A stretch of 64,000 nucleotides of DNA, taken from contig NZ_VFSG01000001.1 in the NCBI RefSeq assembly GCF_006385805.1, positions 682,001 to 746,000 of the forward strand, read 5' to 3'. Shown piece after piece: positions 1-9,463 of the stretch. This DNA is from Streptococcus xiaochunlingii. Lineage in GTDB: Bacteria > Bacillota > Bacilli > Lactobacillales > Streptococcaceae. How positions within the stretch are numbered: position 1 is the first letter of the stretch; each line of letters opens with the position of its first letter. Below the pieces are notes generated by a model, which made no database searches, had not been told where the DNA came from, and worked only from the letters and a program-made list of their open reading frames with translations. Made by a program: the position numbers and the translations under genes.

Positions 1-230
1 TATTTATATCCTGTTTGAACCGCACCACCGATTCCAAGATTCATCACGAGATGAACAGCATTAAAATGGTTCTCTTCAAGAATTTGTTTTGTCATATCTG
101 TTGATCCATCATTGATAACCACATAGTCCAAATCAAAATCAACCTTCTTGCGGTAATTCAAGATGCTCGTTACCGTATCGAAAATACTTTCCTCCTCATT
201 GTAGGCAGGAATTATCATTAATACTTTCAT
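1..230 (-). CDS. Glycosyltransferase family 2, N-terminal part (cut by window edge)
   Basis: The ATG at 228-230 opens a reading frame that runs off the left edge, so only the first 76 or so residues are visible. They begin MKVLMIIPAYNEEES and continue to VVINDGSTD, the two hallmark stretches of GT-A fold family 2 glycosyltransferases (nucleotide-binding strand and the first acidic motif), followed by a G-rich segment (NLGIGGAVQTGYK) typical of polyprenyl-phosphate-type GT2 enzymes. It probably transfers a sugar during cell-surface polysaccharide assembly at the cytoplasmic face. It lies 28 bp downstream of the GT8 gene in the same direction, so it is likely the next gene of the same operon. 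Donor and acceptor cannot be told from this fragment. Confidence 0.85.
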   Translation of the reverse strand, partial: MKVLMIIPAYNEEESIFDTVTSILNYRKKVDFDLDYVVINDGSTDMTKQILEENHFNAVHLVMNLGIGGAVQTGYK

Positions 231-258
231 GTATTCTAATTCTTTCTGTTTTTAACGT

Positions 259-1251
259 CTATCTTTTATTTTTTTTGAGCTGTTTTTTTCGGTATTTCAT
301 AAATGCCGGTATCAACGAGTTAATAATCTTATATCTCAACATTGGAAAAGGTTTCATAATTATATTAAATGTCCTAAAACAAATAAAGTATAATTCCCAA
401 CCTGTTTCCATCGGAGATTTTGACCAAGGTGTAAGATTTTTGTACTCAAGATATTGCTTTCTTAGTTTATGGGTATTTCCCTTTCTCCAAGGACGTTCTT
501 CTCCCAGATAATGAACAATAACTGGCTCTTTAATAGATTCTTTCAACTCTTTTTTACTAATAAACTCAGCAGGTAAAGAAAGTTTTTTTAACACCTTATA
601 AGGGTAAAAGAAGTAAATATTGAAGAAATTATATTTTGGAGAAAAAACATAAATGTCATCCTTTAAAGATCCATTAATTGCATCTTGATCGTTAGCAAAA
701 AGATTACCATCATGTTTTTTATAATATTCTAGAACTTTCTCTCCGAGTTTACGCTCTCTCCACTTCTCCAAATTAATAAGTAGGACCCCAGCGTTACAAT
801 ACATTTGTTTTTCCAAACCTAAAAATTCTCTTCGTCCTGCGTCAACTGTAGATTCAGGCCCCATTCCGATTGAACGGTTACCCATATCTAATTTCCAAAG
901 AGATTCCAAACTCTCCAATACCAAAGTATCACCATCTAAATACAAAATTCTATCGATATCTTCTGGTAAAAGCTTGTCAACTAAAAGGCGTGCCAACACA
1001 ATTGGGGACCAACCATTTGTATCAAAATCAAAATCTATCAGACTCCTCAGATTAGGTAGAGTAATAAAATGAACTGAACGACCATAAAGTTTAGTGAATT
1101 CTTGTAGTTTTGATTTATTAGCCTCAGTGATATCGGTATTTAGTAAATAAATATTAATCTCATCCATTGATTTATTATTCTCAAAAATTGAACACATACA
1201 TGTTGCAACTTGAGGAACAAAAGCGTTATTTAACGTAAATAGAATATTCAT
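259..1251 (-). CDS. Glycosyltransferase family 8 protein
   Basis: The 330-residue protein has the GT8 layout: N-terminal strand MNILFTLNNAFVPQVATCMCSI, then around residues 100-110 the motif RILYLDGDTLV containing the DxD metal and nucleotide-sugar binding site, and further on CNAGVLLINLEKWRE and NDQDAING, both typical of GT8 (GspA and LPS glycosyltransferase-like). The C-terminus is basic (KKQLKKNKR), compatible with membrane association. It likely adds a hexose to a surface glycan precursor; the exact sugar is unknown. Its ATG overlaps the stop of the upstream flippase by one base (TAATG), implying translational coupling within the polysaccharide operon. Confidence 0.85.
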   Translation of the reverse strand: MNILFTLNNAFVPQVATCMCSIFENNKSMDEINIYLLNTDITEANKSKLQEFTKLYGRSVHFITLPNLRSLIDFDFDTNGWSPIVLARLLVDKLLPEDIDRILYLDGDTLVLESLESLWKLDMGNRSIGMGPESTVDAGRREFLGLEKQMYCNAGVLLINLEKWRERKLGEKVLEYYKKHDGNLFANDQDAINGSLKDDIYVFSPKYNFFNIYFFYPYKVLKKLSLPAEFISKKELKESIKEPVIVHYLGEERPWRKGNTHKLRKQYLEYKNLTPWSKSPMETGWELYFICFRTFNIIMKPFPMLRYKIINSLIPAFMKYRKKQLKKNKR

Positions 1252-2579
1252 TAACTTCTCTTTCTTTTATCGTTATTATTTACCCAAATATAAATTATTA
1301 TGCTAGTGCTAAAAAAGATAATCATTGAAATAAAAAATGACAATGATGCACCCAAAATACCTTCTCCCTTTACAAATGGTATTGTGATAAATTTGGCCAC
1401 AATAAAGGTAGCAATGTATGCAATGACAAGATAGGCCTGCTTTCTAAAAATTGTCATAACGATATCAATAACAAGTGCCAACACATTAAGAATACCTCCC
1501 GCCAGAAGAATTGCAAAAGGCACTTTATATTCTACCAGGGATGTTCCGTAGACTAAACCTAATATCTCTGTACCTATTAGATAACCTAGACCAATAATGA
1601 TTACCCCTAAAGCTGTCATAACAACAAACAAGAGACGAATTTGTTTAAAAAACAACTCATATTTCTGTTCATACCAATAAATCGATAATTGCGTCGTCAA
1701 AGGTCTTAAAATAAAAAATAAAAGGGATAAAACAAAGACAGGCATAAACAACACATTAAAGTCTCGCTGAATACCATTGGAAAAATGTCCCTGGGTTAAA
1801 AGCAAATCAATATCAATCTTAGCTTCATTATAGACGTAGGTAATTAAAAAACCATTTAGAAATAAAGGAAATGCTTCTCTTAAAATAGAAAATATACTAC
1901 TCAAATCTTTTACTAATGAAGGGGAAAAACTTGTATTGAAATTCCTAATTGAAATTCTATAATCTAAGATAACTGTAAGTAATAAATTTATCAAACAGAT
2001 AACGATACTAGAAATCATTAATGATTTCGTCAGTAACAAACTAAATCCAAAGACTATTATACAAATCCAACTTCGATAAAATTGGACTTTCCCTGCAAGA
2101 TCAGAACGATTTTTTTGCTGAAAGTATCCTTGGAAAACGTCAGAATAAGCATCTATTGCACGATATAATACCAACAGTAATATTATTGCAGATTTATAAA
2201 AATCATACCCCTGAATAAATACATATCCAACAGAAGCTATTATCATCATTATTATTGTTACAATCCGCGTATTATGATAAGACCTAAATGAATATTTTTC
2301 CTGAATATCAGTAGATTGCATATTACGTATCTGGAAATATCCTAAAACAAAAAATTGTTGCCCCAAAGCATATGCAATACTAAAAATATCTGAATTATGT
2401 GAATCAAGTAATCTTGAAGCAAAAAGTAACAGTATAACTGAAATTAACGACGAAGAAGCTGTTCCAAATAAGTTCCAAACATAATTTTGTTTTGTAGAAA
2501 CATTTAATGAGTCTTGATTTGAAATATTAATTTTTTTAAGTTTACTACTTTTAACCGAAACTTTATCCTTTGAAATCAT
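1251..2579 (-). CDS. Polysaccharide flippase (Wzx/MATE-like membrane protein)
   Basis: The 442 residues form about 12 to 14 hydrophobic segments with short polar loops. A first block around residue 30 (NYVWNLFGTASSSLISVILLLFASRLL) is the usual N-terminus of the polysaccharide transporter (PST/Wzx) family. It is expected to flip undecaprenyl-linked repeat units across the membrane. The protein is rich in Ile, Phe, Asn and Lys and more AT-rich than the housekeeping genes to the right, as often seen for exchanged surface-polysaccharide genes. It is coupled to the GT8 gene (TAATG overlap) and preceded by a 138-bp AT-rich gap with a TATAAT-like box near 2608-2613 on the minus strand. The substrate is not predictable. 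Confidence 0.8.
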   Translation of the reverse strand: MISKDKVSVKSSKLKKINISNQDSLNVSTKQNYVWNLFGTASSSLISVILLLFASRLLDSHNSDIFSIAYALGQQFFVLGYFQIRNMQSTDIQEKYSFRSYHNTRIVTIIMMIIASVGYVFIQGYDFYKSAIILLLVLYRAIDAYSDVFQGYFQQKNRSDLAGKVQFYRSWICIIVFGFSLLLTKSLMISSIVICLINLLLTVILDYRISIRNFNTSFSPSLVKDLSSIFSILREAFPLFLNGFLITYVYNEAKIDIDLLLTQGHFSNGIQRDFNVLFMPVFVLSLLFFILRPLTTQLSIYWYEQKYELFFKQIRLLFVVMTALGVIIIGLGYLIGTEILGLVYGTSLVEYKVPFAILLAGGILNVLALVIDIVMTIFRKQAYLVIAYIATFIVAKFITIPFVKGEGILGASLSFFISMIIFFSTSIIIYIWVNNNDKRKRS

Positions 2580-2717
2580 AATTTCTCCTACAAATTACTT
2601 TCTCTTCATTATATAATACTATTTTTAAAGAGAGAAGGCTTATAGTTATATCGAAAAAAATACTTTGATACTACATTGTTAATAAAGAATATACATAGAT
2701 TTTTTTCAATTAGCATT

Positions 2718-3767
2718 TTATTTACTACTTTTAATTGTTAGATTCTTAAATAAAGTTTGTATATATTTTAGAACATTTAATAATAAGTATGTTATTAATA
2801 TGGATTGGCATAACAAAAAGAAAACAATCAAAGGAAATTTTGGTAAGATGCTTGCAAAATCTCCCCATTTCTCAACTATTTTAGGATACCAATATAAATC
2901 TCCTATCACAGATAGTAAATAAATAGGAAGAGTGTTCTTAGAGATAAATAAAACAACTTTTTGTAGCCACTTATTTTTAATATCGACTCGTAGTTGAATA
3001 ACTGAATAAAAGATTAATGAAGACAATAGAAATACTGGAAGAACACCGTATTCTATTCCAAAACTAGATTCTGATATTACTGATAATCCTAAAACACTTA
3101 ATACATCGAGAATTAAAATGACTAAAAAAAGTTCTTTTATGGTCGACCTCTTCTTAAAAGAAGCAATAAAAGCACCAACAAGATAATATGTAATAGGCCA
3201 GAGTCCTTTCCAATAATCAGGAATTAGGTGCGATACAATCATAAAAATTTGCTTATTGTTATTAAACAATGAAAGAGTAGCTGGGATAATAGTTAATAAT
3301 ACTAGAACACCTAATGCAATAGCTTGATTTCTACGATTATTAAATGATTTGAAACCTGCATTTAAAAATGGAATCATTATATATAACCCAATATACATAT
3401 TTACATACCATGCATAGTGGCTAAAGGAAAATATATTTACTAGTAACTTACCAAGATAATCTATATTAAAAACTCTAACGTCGAAAAAAGTATAGATAGA
3501 AGCGGCAAGACAGTAAATTCCAATTACTGGTAGTAATTTTATAAAGTAAGTTTTACTATAAGTCTTATCTTTCATTAAATAACCTGTAGTCATGATAAAT
3601 ATGGGAACACAGGTCATAAAAATCATCCAAATAAAAGATGATAAAAATATACTTTTATAGGTATAGGAACGACCATAATAATTGGTATGAAGAAAAAAAT
3701 GCACAGCTACTACAAATACTATTGCAATACATTTTAGTATATCTATATTTAGTTTTCGCTCTTTCAT
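2718..3767 (-). CDS. Acyltransferase family 3 membrane protein (O-acetyltransferase-like)
   Basis: I place the start at 3767 (MKERKLNIDILK) because AAGGAG sits a few bases upstream; a longer frame exists to 3821 but would read through the terminator of rfbD. The 349-residue product has around ten membrane segments. The opening NIDILKCIAIVFVVAVHFFLH carries the histidine in the first helix typical of acyltransferase family 3 enzymes (OafA/WecH/IcaC type), and YAWYVNMYIGLYIMIPFLN resembles the conserved central helix of this group. It probably O-acetylates, or otherwise decorates, a sugar of the surface glycan. It is very AT-rich, like the flippase. IcaC-like exporters have the same fold, so transport cannot be excluded. 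Confidence 0.75.
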   Translation of the reverse strand: MKERKLNIDILKCIAIVFVVAVHFFLHTNYYGRSYTYKSIFLSSFIWMIFMTCVPIFIMTTGYLMKDKTYSKTYFIKLLPVIGIYCLAASIYTFFDVRVFNIDYLGKLLVNIFSFSHYAWYVNMYIGLYIMIPFLNAGFKSFNNRRNQAIALGVLVLLTIIPATLSLFNNNKQIFMIVSHLIPDYWKGLWPITYYLVGAFIASFKKRSTIKELFLVILILDVLSVLGLSVISESSFGIEYGVLPVFLLSSLIFYSVIQLRVDIKNKWLQKVVLFISKNTLPIYLLSVIGDLYWYPKIVEKWGDFASILPKFPLIVFFLLCQSILITYLLLNVLKYIQTLFKNLTIKSSK

Positions 3768-3794
3768 AAATCTCCTTATTGTATTACCGAATGA

Positions 3795-3817
3795 AAAGAT
3801 GGTTTCGCACCATCTTT
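3795..3817 (-). terminator. Hairpin terminator after rfbD
   Basis: Stem AAAGATGG / CCATCTTT with a seven-base loop lies 10 bp past the rfbD stop. The U-tract on the minus strand is short (TTTTC), so termination may be partial and allow some read-through into the acyltransferase gene. Confidence 0.6.
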
Positions 3818-3826
3818 CCATTTTAA

Positions 3827-4678
3827 TTATTTCACTTCTTGTTTATAAAATTCTTTTAAGGCATCTTGCCAAGTTGGAATGACAAACCCTGTTGCTTTCG
3901 CTTTTGCCAAGCTCATCGTTGAGTTAAGTGGACGTTTCGCCTTAGCTGGGAATTGGCTGGAATCCACTGGCTTCACTTCTACATCCATATCTTTGAGGAT
4001 CTCAACTGCAAAGTCATACCAAGTTGTGTCTTCTTCTGCATCATTTGATAAGTGGTAATAACCATATTTTTTACGGTTTTCAGCCAAATAGGTCATAAAT
4101 TCTGCAAGAGTACGTGTCCAGGTTGGACGACCATGTTGGTCATTAACAACTGTCAAAGTCTTGTGAGTCTTCGCTAGGTTTTGCATCGTAAAGACGAAGT
4201 TTTTACCATAATTTCCAAAGACCCAAGCTGTACGGATGATGTAGAAGTTAGATACATACTTCTCAACCAATTCTTCTCCCATGCGTTTTGTACGACCGTA
4301 CTCTGTTTGGGGATTTGGTTGATCGTCTACTTCCCATTCTTGTCCAACTGGCTTATTCCCATCAAACACATAGTCCGTAGAAATATAGACTAGGGTTGCC
4401 CCATGTTTTTCAGACGCCTTCGCTACATTTTCCGTACCAGTCACGTTAATAGCATAGTCCAACTCTTTCCCTTCATCTTCAGCAGCATCAACGGCTGTAT
4501 AGGCAGCACAGTGATAGACTAGAGTTGGGTTCACTTGCGCAAAAACCTCATCTACTTTCTCTGCATTTGTGATATCCATTTCAGCCACATCAACGGCTAC
4601 ATATTCTTCATTTCGCTCATCCAACAAATGGCGAAGTTCAGTTCCAAGTTGACCATTTGCTCCTGTAATTAAAATCAT
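3827..4678 (-). CDS. rfbD: dTDP-4-dehydrorhamnose reductase
   Basis: The 283-residue protein begins MILITGANGQLGTEL, the Rossmann NADPH-binding glycine pattern of RmlD/RfbD. It has the short-chain dehydrogenase catalytic elements YISTDYVFDG and YGRTKRMGE (Tyr-x3-Lys near residue 128), then the HGRPTWTRTLAE and LSNDAEEDTTWYDFA stretches typical of RmlD. It catalyses the last step of dTDP-L-rhamnose synthesis, reducing dTDP-4-dehydrorhamnose with NAD(P)H in the cytoplasm. dTDP-rhamnose feeds rhamnose-containing wall polysaccharides of streptococci, which fits the flanking glycosyltransferases. rfbA, rfbC and rfbB are not in this window. A -10 like TATAAT lies near 4712. Confidence 0.93.
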   Translation of the reverse strand: MILITGANGQLGTELRHLLDERNEEYVAVDVAEMDITNAEKVDEVFAQVNPTLVYHCAAYTAVDAAEDEGKELDYAINVTGTENVAKASEKHGATLVYISTDYVFDGNKPVGQEWEVDDQPNPQTEYGRTKRMGEELVEKYVSNFYIIRTAWVFGNYGKNFVFTMQNLAKTHKTLTVVNDQHGRPTWTRTLAEFMTYLAENRKKYGYYHLSNDAEEDTTWYDFAVEILKDMDVEVKPVDSSQFPAKAKRPLNSTMSLAKAKATGFVIPTWQDALKEFYKQEVK

Positions 4679-4718
4679 GTTAAATTCCTTTCATATGCTT
4701 TATCCTTATCATTATAGC

Positions 4719-4745
4719 AAAAAAAGCAGAAGTTTTCTGCTTTTT
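4719..4745 (-). terminator. Terminator overlapping the end of the membrane GT2 gene
   Basis: On the minus strand the stem AAAGCAGAA / TTCTGCTTT is followed by a run of T. It overlaps the stop codon of the upstream gene and separates it from rfbD. Confidence 0.75.
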
Positions 4746-5670
4746 ACTTGCTTTTCTCTTTGATGACATAGACTGGTCGATTCTTAGTTTCTAAAAAGAT
4801 TTTACCAATATATTTACCCAAAATTCCAATGGTTAGCAATTGGAATCCTCCAAGAAAGAGAATCACAGTCATGAGGGATGGCCATCCAGAAGTTGGATCT
4901 CCAAATACTAGAGTTCGAATTACGATCAAGACCATCATTATAAAAGCTAAAATCCATGACAAAAGTCCACCGATAAAGGCAATATTTAAAGGTGCGTCTG
5001 AAAAATTAACAATCCCCTCAATAGAATATTTGAAGAGAGACCAAAAATTCCAAGAGGTTTCTCCGGCCACTCGCTCGACATTTTTATACTCTAAATACTC
5101 AGTCTCAAATCCAACCCAAGCAAAAATCCCCTTAGAAAATCGATTATACTCAGATAATTCGAGAATCGCATCGACCATCGGACGACGCATCAAACGAAAA
5201 TCACGCGCTCCGTCAACCATTTCCACTTGGCTGATCTTATTGATCAATTTATAAAACATCCGTGCAAAGAAAGAACGAATCGGTGGTTCCCCATCACGGG
5301 TCACCCGACGGGTTCCGACACAGTCCAGATTTGACTGCTGATCCAATTTCTGCTTCATTTCAATCAATAACTCTGGCGGATCTTGTAGGTCCACATCCAT
5401 AACGGTCACATAATCTCCTGTAGCATATTGAAGGCCAGCATATAAAGCAGCTTCCTTTCCAAAGTTACGTGAAAAAGATAGATAATGGGCACAAGGATTT
5501 AAGAGATTGAGTTCACGTAAAACATCTAAGGTTTTATCAGAAGACCCATCATTAATAAAAATATATTCAAATTCTTCTCCCATGGAGATCCGAACTCGTT
5601 CCATCTCTTCATAAAATAATGGAATCGATTCTTCTTCGTTAAAACATGGGACTACAACTGATATGGTCAT
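4744..5670 (-). CDS. Membrane-anchored family 2 glycosyltransferase (GtrB/DPM1-like)
   Basis: The 308 residues open with MTISVVVPCFNEEESIPLFYEE, then FINDGSSDKT, VMDVDLQDPPE (DxD-type site near residue 94) and a C-terminal pair of membrane helices (about 230-250 and 264-288). This arrangement matches the GtrB/YkoT/DPM1-like subgroup that loads glucose or a related sugar onto undecaprenyl phosphate for use outside the membrane. It sits between rfbD and a large membrane protein gene of DUF2142 type; polyprenyl-phosphate glycosyltransferases are often paired with such multi-TM partners. Terminators on both sides suggest its own transcription unit. Most likely role: lipid-linked sugar donor for wall glycan side-chain decoration. 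Confidence 0.85.
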   Translation of the reverse strand: MTISVVVPCFNEEESIPLFYEEMERVRISMGEEFEYIFINDGSSDKTLDVLRELNLLNPCAHYLSFSRNFGKEAALYAGLQYATGDYVTVMDVDLQDPPELLIEMKQKLDQQSNLDCVGTRRVTRDGEPPIRSFFARMFYKLINKISQVEMVDGARDFRLMRRPMVDAILELSEYNRFSKGIFAWVGFETEYLEYKNVERVAGETSWNFWSLFKYSIEGIVNFSDAPLNIAFIGGLLSWILAFIMMVLIVIRTLVFGDPTSGWPSLMTVILFLGGFQLLTIGILGKYIGKIFLETKNRPVYVIKEKSK

Positions 5671-5708
5671 TTAACTCTCTCCTTGATTTCTTCACCTTCT
5701 ATTGTAAC

Positions 5709-5736
5709 AAAAAACTAGAATAAACCCTAGTTTTTT
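5709..5736 (-). terminator. Terminator after the broken DUF2142-like gene
   Basis: Inverted repeat AAAACTAG / CTAGTTTT with T-runs on both strands, 22 bp beyond the stop of the minus-strand gene. Confidence 0.75.
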
Positions 5737-5757
5737 ATTATTTCAATCCTATTATGA

Positions 5758-7153
5758 TTATGTTCTCAATTGATAAAACATGATTAAAACATAGTAGATA
5801 GAAGGGAGCAATGATAAATATAGAATTTGTCTTGCAGATTTTTCATCTAATTGACTCTTACCATTTGAAAAAGGAATCAGTAAAATTAGAAAAGAAATAC
5901 CGTCCTTGAACACAATTAATTGCATCAGCCCCCACTTCTGTGACCTGCAAATAAAAATTAATAATAAAATTCCTAAAAATACCAATTTAGAGAAAAGATT
6001 ATAAATCATGCGATATGATTTTTCAATCACAATACTATCTTTTTCTTGAATTCTAAAACTAGTAAACATACAAAATATGGAAAAGAATGAAATTGTAATT
6101 GGAACATGCATCATTTTTAAAAGATCGGAATAACCTAACTGAAATTCAAAATATGGAAAATTTATAATGCTTTCAAAAAAAGTTTTCATCGCTTTTAACG
6201 GATGAGCAAATATAAAACTCAACTGTCTGCCTTGATCAATATTCTTTGCCCCATAGTAAATTATATTCCCGTTTATATTTTTGATATTCAAATACCATAA
6301 AACTGTCAATAAGGCACAGTAAATTAAACTTCCACTTAACAAATAAATCTGGGATTTTGATAACCTAACCCTTTTAACACTAATGTAAATTAACGGTAAG
6401 TAAAGCGCTAGGATAGCTAATGCCGGCATTTTAGACATGACAACTAGAATGGAGCACAAGATTAAAGAAACAAATTCGCTCTTTTTAATTTCACTGTTAA
6501 GAGCTAATTTTTGATATAAGCTTATAATTTATGAAACAAATAGGAATATAAGGCCATAAGTAAGCGTACCAGCAGATATAGCTGTAAAGGATAAAATTAC
6601 AGTTGGGATGGACCAGATGATTAAAAGAGTCGCCTTCCCAAATGGTATTTTTCGAATCGCTAATAAGAATAACCAAAAAACTGATAAAAATCCAACTAAC
6701 CTTAAGAGTAAAAATGTATTGATAGTACTTAGGTTAAGTAACTTCGAAGTCCAAGCAGTTATAATATACGGGAAATATACTAAATGAGAATACACTGCTG
6801 CCATAGATCCATCCTTAGTGAGTACTTTTTCTTTGCTATCTGTTAGATTATTAAATTCACTCTTCCAATCTATACTTATTATCTTTTGACTCTCCTGCGC
6901 TAATGACTTAGAAATGATTGTCATTGATAAATGAATAAAGTCTTGTTCGCTTTGAGTAATATATCCCTCACTTTTGGAACTCAAATTATTCGAATAGGTA
7001 AGAACTCGAGCATAATGAACTTGTTCGTCATACCATGACATTGGATAACGTACAAATATAGATAGCAAACCAATCAAGATGATGAGGTATAGTTGAATCA
7101 AGTATATTGACTTGTACCTACTCTTTTCAATCTTTATAAATCCTATTATTCAT
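5758..7153 (-). pseudogene. Broken DUF2142-like multi-pass membrane protein (in-frame stop plus probable 5' frameshift)
   Basis: Two open stretches (7101-6529 and about 6459-5758) lie in the same frame and are split by one TAA at 6529-6531. Reading through it gives a continuous membrane protein of about 450 residues, so this is a nonsense lesion and not a frameshift. The N-terminal part has a hydrophobic segment followed by PMSWYDEQVHYAR, resembling the P-x-D-E-x-x-H motif of DUF2142 proteins, which are suspected wall-glycan glycosyltransferases or their partners. At the 5' end an ATG at 7151-7153 with a good ribosome site (AAGGAAAAG) reads only eight codons before TGA; moving one base joins it to the main frame (MNNRIYK to IEKSRYKS), suggesting a second indel. 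Without it only a TTG at 7101 is available. The neighbouring GT2 would be a natural partner. Sequencing error cannot be excluded. Confidence 0.7.
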
Positions 7154-7212
7154 ACTTTTCCTTCCCTACTAGAACCATGTCTCCATACAAAATACAATCA
7201 GAATAATTGTGA

Positions 7213-8229
7213 CTAACAATATCCATTTGGATGCTTACTCTGCCATCTCCAAGCATCTTGGCACATCCGATGAATATCAAATTGGGCACTCCATCCTAGT
7301 TCTTTGCGTGCTTTGGATGGATTTGCATAACAGGTTGCGATATCCCCTGGTCGTCGATCAATAATCTTGAATGGAATTGTTTTTCCTACAACCTTCTCCA
7401 TATTTTGAATAATTTCTAATACAGAGTAGCCCCGACCCGTACCCAGATTATAAATATTTAACCCAGAGTCGTTGGAAAGTTTTTTCAAAGCAGCAACGTG
7501 GCCTTTTGCCAGGTCAACTACGTGAATATAATCGCGTACACCAGTTCCATCAGGTGTTGGATAATCGTTCCCAAATACATTAACAGACTCTAACTTTCCT
7601 ACTGCTACTTGTGTTACATATGGTAATAGGTTATTAGGAATACCATTTGGATTTTCACCAATATTCCCGCTTTCATGAGCCCCAATTGGATTAAAATAAC
7701 GTAACAATACAATATTCCATGTAGAATCCGCTTTGTAAATATCCTGAAGGATTTCTTCAGTCATAAGTTTTGTTCTACCATATGGATTTGTAACAGATAA
7801 TGGAAAATCTTCCAAGATAGGAACTGTATGTGGATCTCCATAAACAGTTGCTGATGAACTAAAGATGATATTTTTACATTGAACTTCTTTCATGACCTGA
7901 AGTAAAGTCAATGTTCCACTAATATTATTTTCATAATAAGTGAGTGGGATTTGTACTGATTCTCCAACCGCTTTTAATGCAGCAAAATGGATCACACCAG
8001 TCGGTTTTTCTTTTAGAAAAATTTCTAGAAGTTTTGATTTATTTCGAATATCTTCATGATAAAAAGTTATCGATTTTCCAATGATTTTTTCTACTTCTTG
8101 TATACTTTTCTCATTACTATTTACTAAATTGTCTATAATCACAACTTCATGACCTGCATTGACCAATTCAATAATAGTGTGGGAACCAATAAAACCCGCT
8201 CCACCAGTTACTAATATTTTATGCTGCAT
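7213..8229 (-). CDS. galE: UDP-glucose 4-epimerase
   Basis: The 338-residue protein begins MQHKILVTGGAGFIGSHT (NAD-binding GxxGxxG). It contains FSSSATVYG and NPYGRTKLMTEE with the catalytic Tyr-x3-Lys near residue 150, then LRYFNPIGAHESGNIGE and VRDYIHVVDLAKGH, all characteristic of GalE. It interconverts UDP-glucose and UDP-galactose in the cytoplasm and may also act on the N-acetyl forms. The length is normal. Its position at the end of the polysaccharide locus suggests it supplies UDP-galactose (or UDP-GalNAc) to the glycosyltransferases there rather than being part of a Leloir operon. A bidirectional terminator separates it from potD. Confidence 0.93.
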   Translation of the reverse strand: MQHKILVTGGAGFIGSHTIIELVNAGHEVVIIDNLVNSNEKSIQEVEKIIGKSITFYHEDIRNKSKLLEIFLKEKPTGVIHFAALKAVGESVQIPLTYYENNISGTLTLLQVMKEVQCKNIIFSSSATVYGDPHTVPILEDFPLSVTNPYGRTKLMTEEILQDIYKADSTWNIVLLRYFNPIGAHESGNIGENPNGIPNNLLPYVTQVAVGKLESVNVFGNDYPTPDGTGVRDYIHVVDLAKGHVAALKKLSNDSGLNIYNLGTGRGYSVLEIIQNMEKVVGKTIPFKIIDRRPGDIATCYANPSKARKELGWSAQFDIHRMCQDAWRWQSKHPNGYC

Positions 8230-8328
8230 GTAATCTATCTCCCGACTGAATCAACTTTTTTTCATTATCCCACAATTAAAAAAAAATTTCAAAATTTTTC
8301 CTATAATAATTTTCTTCTTTTCACACAA

Positions 8329-8373
8329 AAAAGCAAGTTTTAATCCGGTTTTTACCGGTAAAAACTTGCTTTA
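8329..8373 (-). terminator. Strong terminator after potD
   Basis: AAAGCAAGTTTT pairs with AAAACTTGCTTT around an inner CCGGT/ACCGG stem. It lies just past the potD stop on the minus strand, with A and T tracts on both sides. Confidence 0.8.
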
Positions 8374-8392
8374 GCTTTTGTAGAATTTTATC

Positions 8393-9463
8393 CTACTTCC
8401 GATACATCTTCACTTGTAGGTAGAGGTCGTTATAGACACCCAACCACTTCTTCCCAAGTTGTTCATAGACTTCTAAGTTCTTTAGCGTGTCATCACTTGG
8501 GTAGAAGGCCTGGTCCTCTTGGACCTCTTTTGGTAGCATCTTCTTAGCTACTTTGTTCGGTGTGGAATAACCGACATAGAGAGCGTTCTTATATGCATTT
8601 TCTGGGCGAAGCATGAAGTTGATAAAGGCATAAGCTGCTTCTTTATTCTTCACGGTCTTTGGAATGACAATATTATCAAACCAAAGGTTGCTGGCTTCTG
8701 ATGGGACGACGTAACGAAGGTCCTCATTGGCATCCAGCATTTGACGAGCTTCACCAGAGAAGGTCACCCCAATAGCCGCATTGTTCTGGATCATGTATCC
8801 TTTCATTTCATCGGCTACAAGGGCCTTGATATTAGGCATCAAGGTATAAAGCTTATCGACAGACTCTTGCAATTGCTGAGGATCCTTGGAGTTGAGGCTG
8901 TAGCCTAAGCTATTGAGTCCAATCCCCATGACCTCACGCGCCCCATCGTACATCATAATGTCATTCTTGTACTCTGGTCTCCATAGATCAGCCCAGTGTT
9001 CTGGAGCCTTGTCGACCATCTTGGTGTTGTATATGATACCAAGGGTCCCCCAGAAGTAAGGAACTGAGTACTGATTGTCCGGATCAAAATCCAGGTTCAA
9101 GAAGCGTGGGTCGATATTGTCTAAGCCTTTCAGTTTAGACTTATCTAATTTTTCAAGCAGATTCTCGTCCATCATCTTGGCGATCATGTATTCACTTGGA
9201 ATCGCTATATCGTAAGCTGTTCCCCCTTGCTTGATCTTGGTGTACATGGCTTCATTGGAATCAAAGGTATTGTATTGGACTTGAATGCCTGTCTCCTTGG
9301 TAAATTCCTTAAGCAATTCTGGATCGATATAGTCTCCCCAGTTGTAGATGACCAGCTTGTCACTGTCTTTTGGATTGGTCTTGGCTTCAAGACGGGCACT
9401 TAACCCTGCTAAAACAAGGATGACCACGACAATCCCTAGCAAGAATGAATAGAGTTTTTTCAT
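8393..9463 (-). CDS. potD: Spermidine/putrescine ABC transporter substrate-binding protein
   Basis: The 356-residue product begins with one hydrophobic segment (residues 4-22) without a lipobox cysteine. It therefore looks like a signal-anchor, as I recall for pneumococcal PotD. The mature part begins DKLVIYNWGDYIDPELLKEFTKETGIQV, the signature start of PotD/PotF proteins, and contains IPSEYMIAKM and PYFWGTLGIIYN. It captures polyamines outside the membrane and delivers them to PotB/PotC. The ATG overlaps the potC stop by 4 bp, so translation is coupled. It is the last gene of the murB-potABCD unit and is followed by a terminator. Confidence 0.93.
   Translation of the reverse strand: MKKLYSFLLGIVVVILVLAGLSARLEAKTNPKDSDKLVIYNWGDYIDPELLKEFTKETGIQVQYNTFDSNEAMYTKIKQGGTAYDIAIPSEYMIAKMMDENLLEKLDKSKLKGLDNIDPRFLNLDFDPDNQYSVPYFWGTLGIIYNTKMVDKAPEHWADLWRPEYKNDIMMYDGAREVMGIGLNSLGYSLNSKDPQQLQESVDKLYTLMPNIKALVADEMKGYMIQNNAAIGVTFSGEARQMLDANEDLRYVVPSEASNLWFDNIVIPKTVKNKEAAYAFINFMLRPENAYKNALYVGYSTPNKVAKKMLPKEVQEDQAFYPSDDTLKNLEVYEQLGKKWLGVYNDLYLQVKMYRK

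Noticed and set aside
6459-7101. Treating the two parts of the DUF2142-like frame as separate genes
   Set aside because: They are in the same frame across a single stop, the downstream part has only a TTG start with no ribosome site, and together they form one membrane protein.
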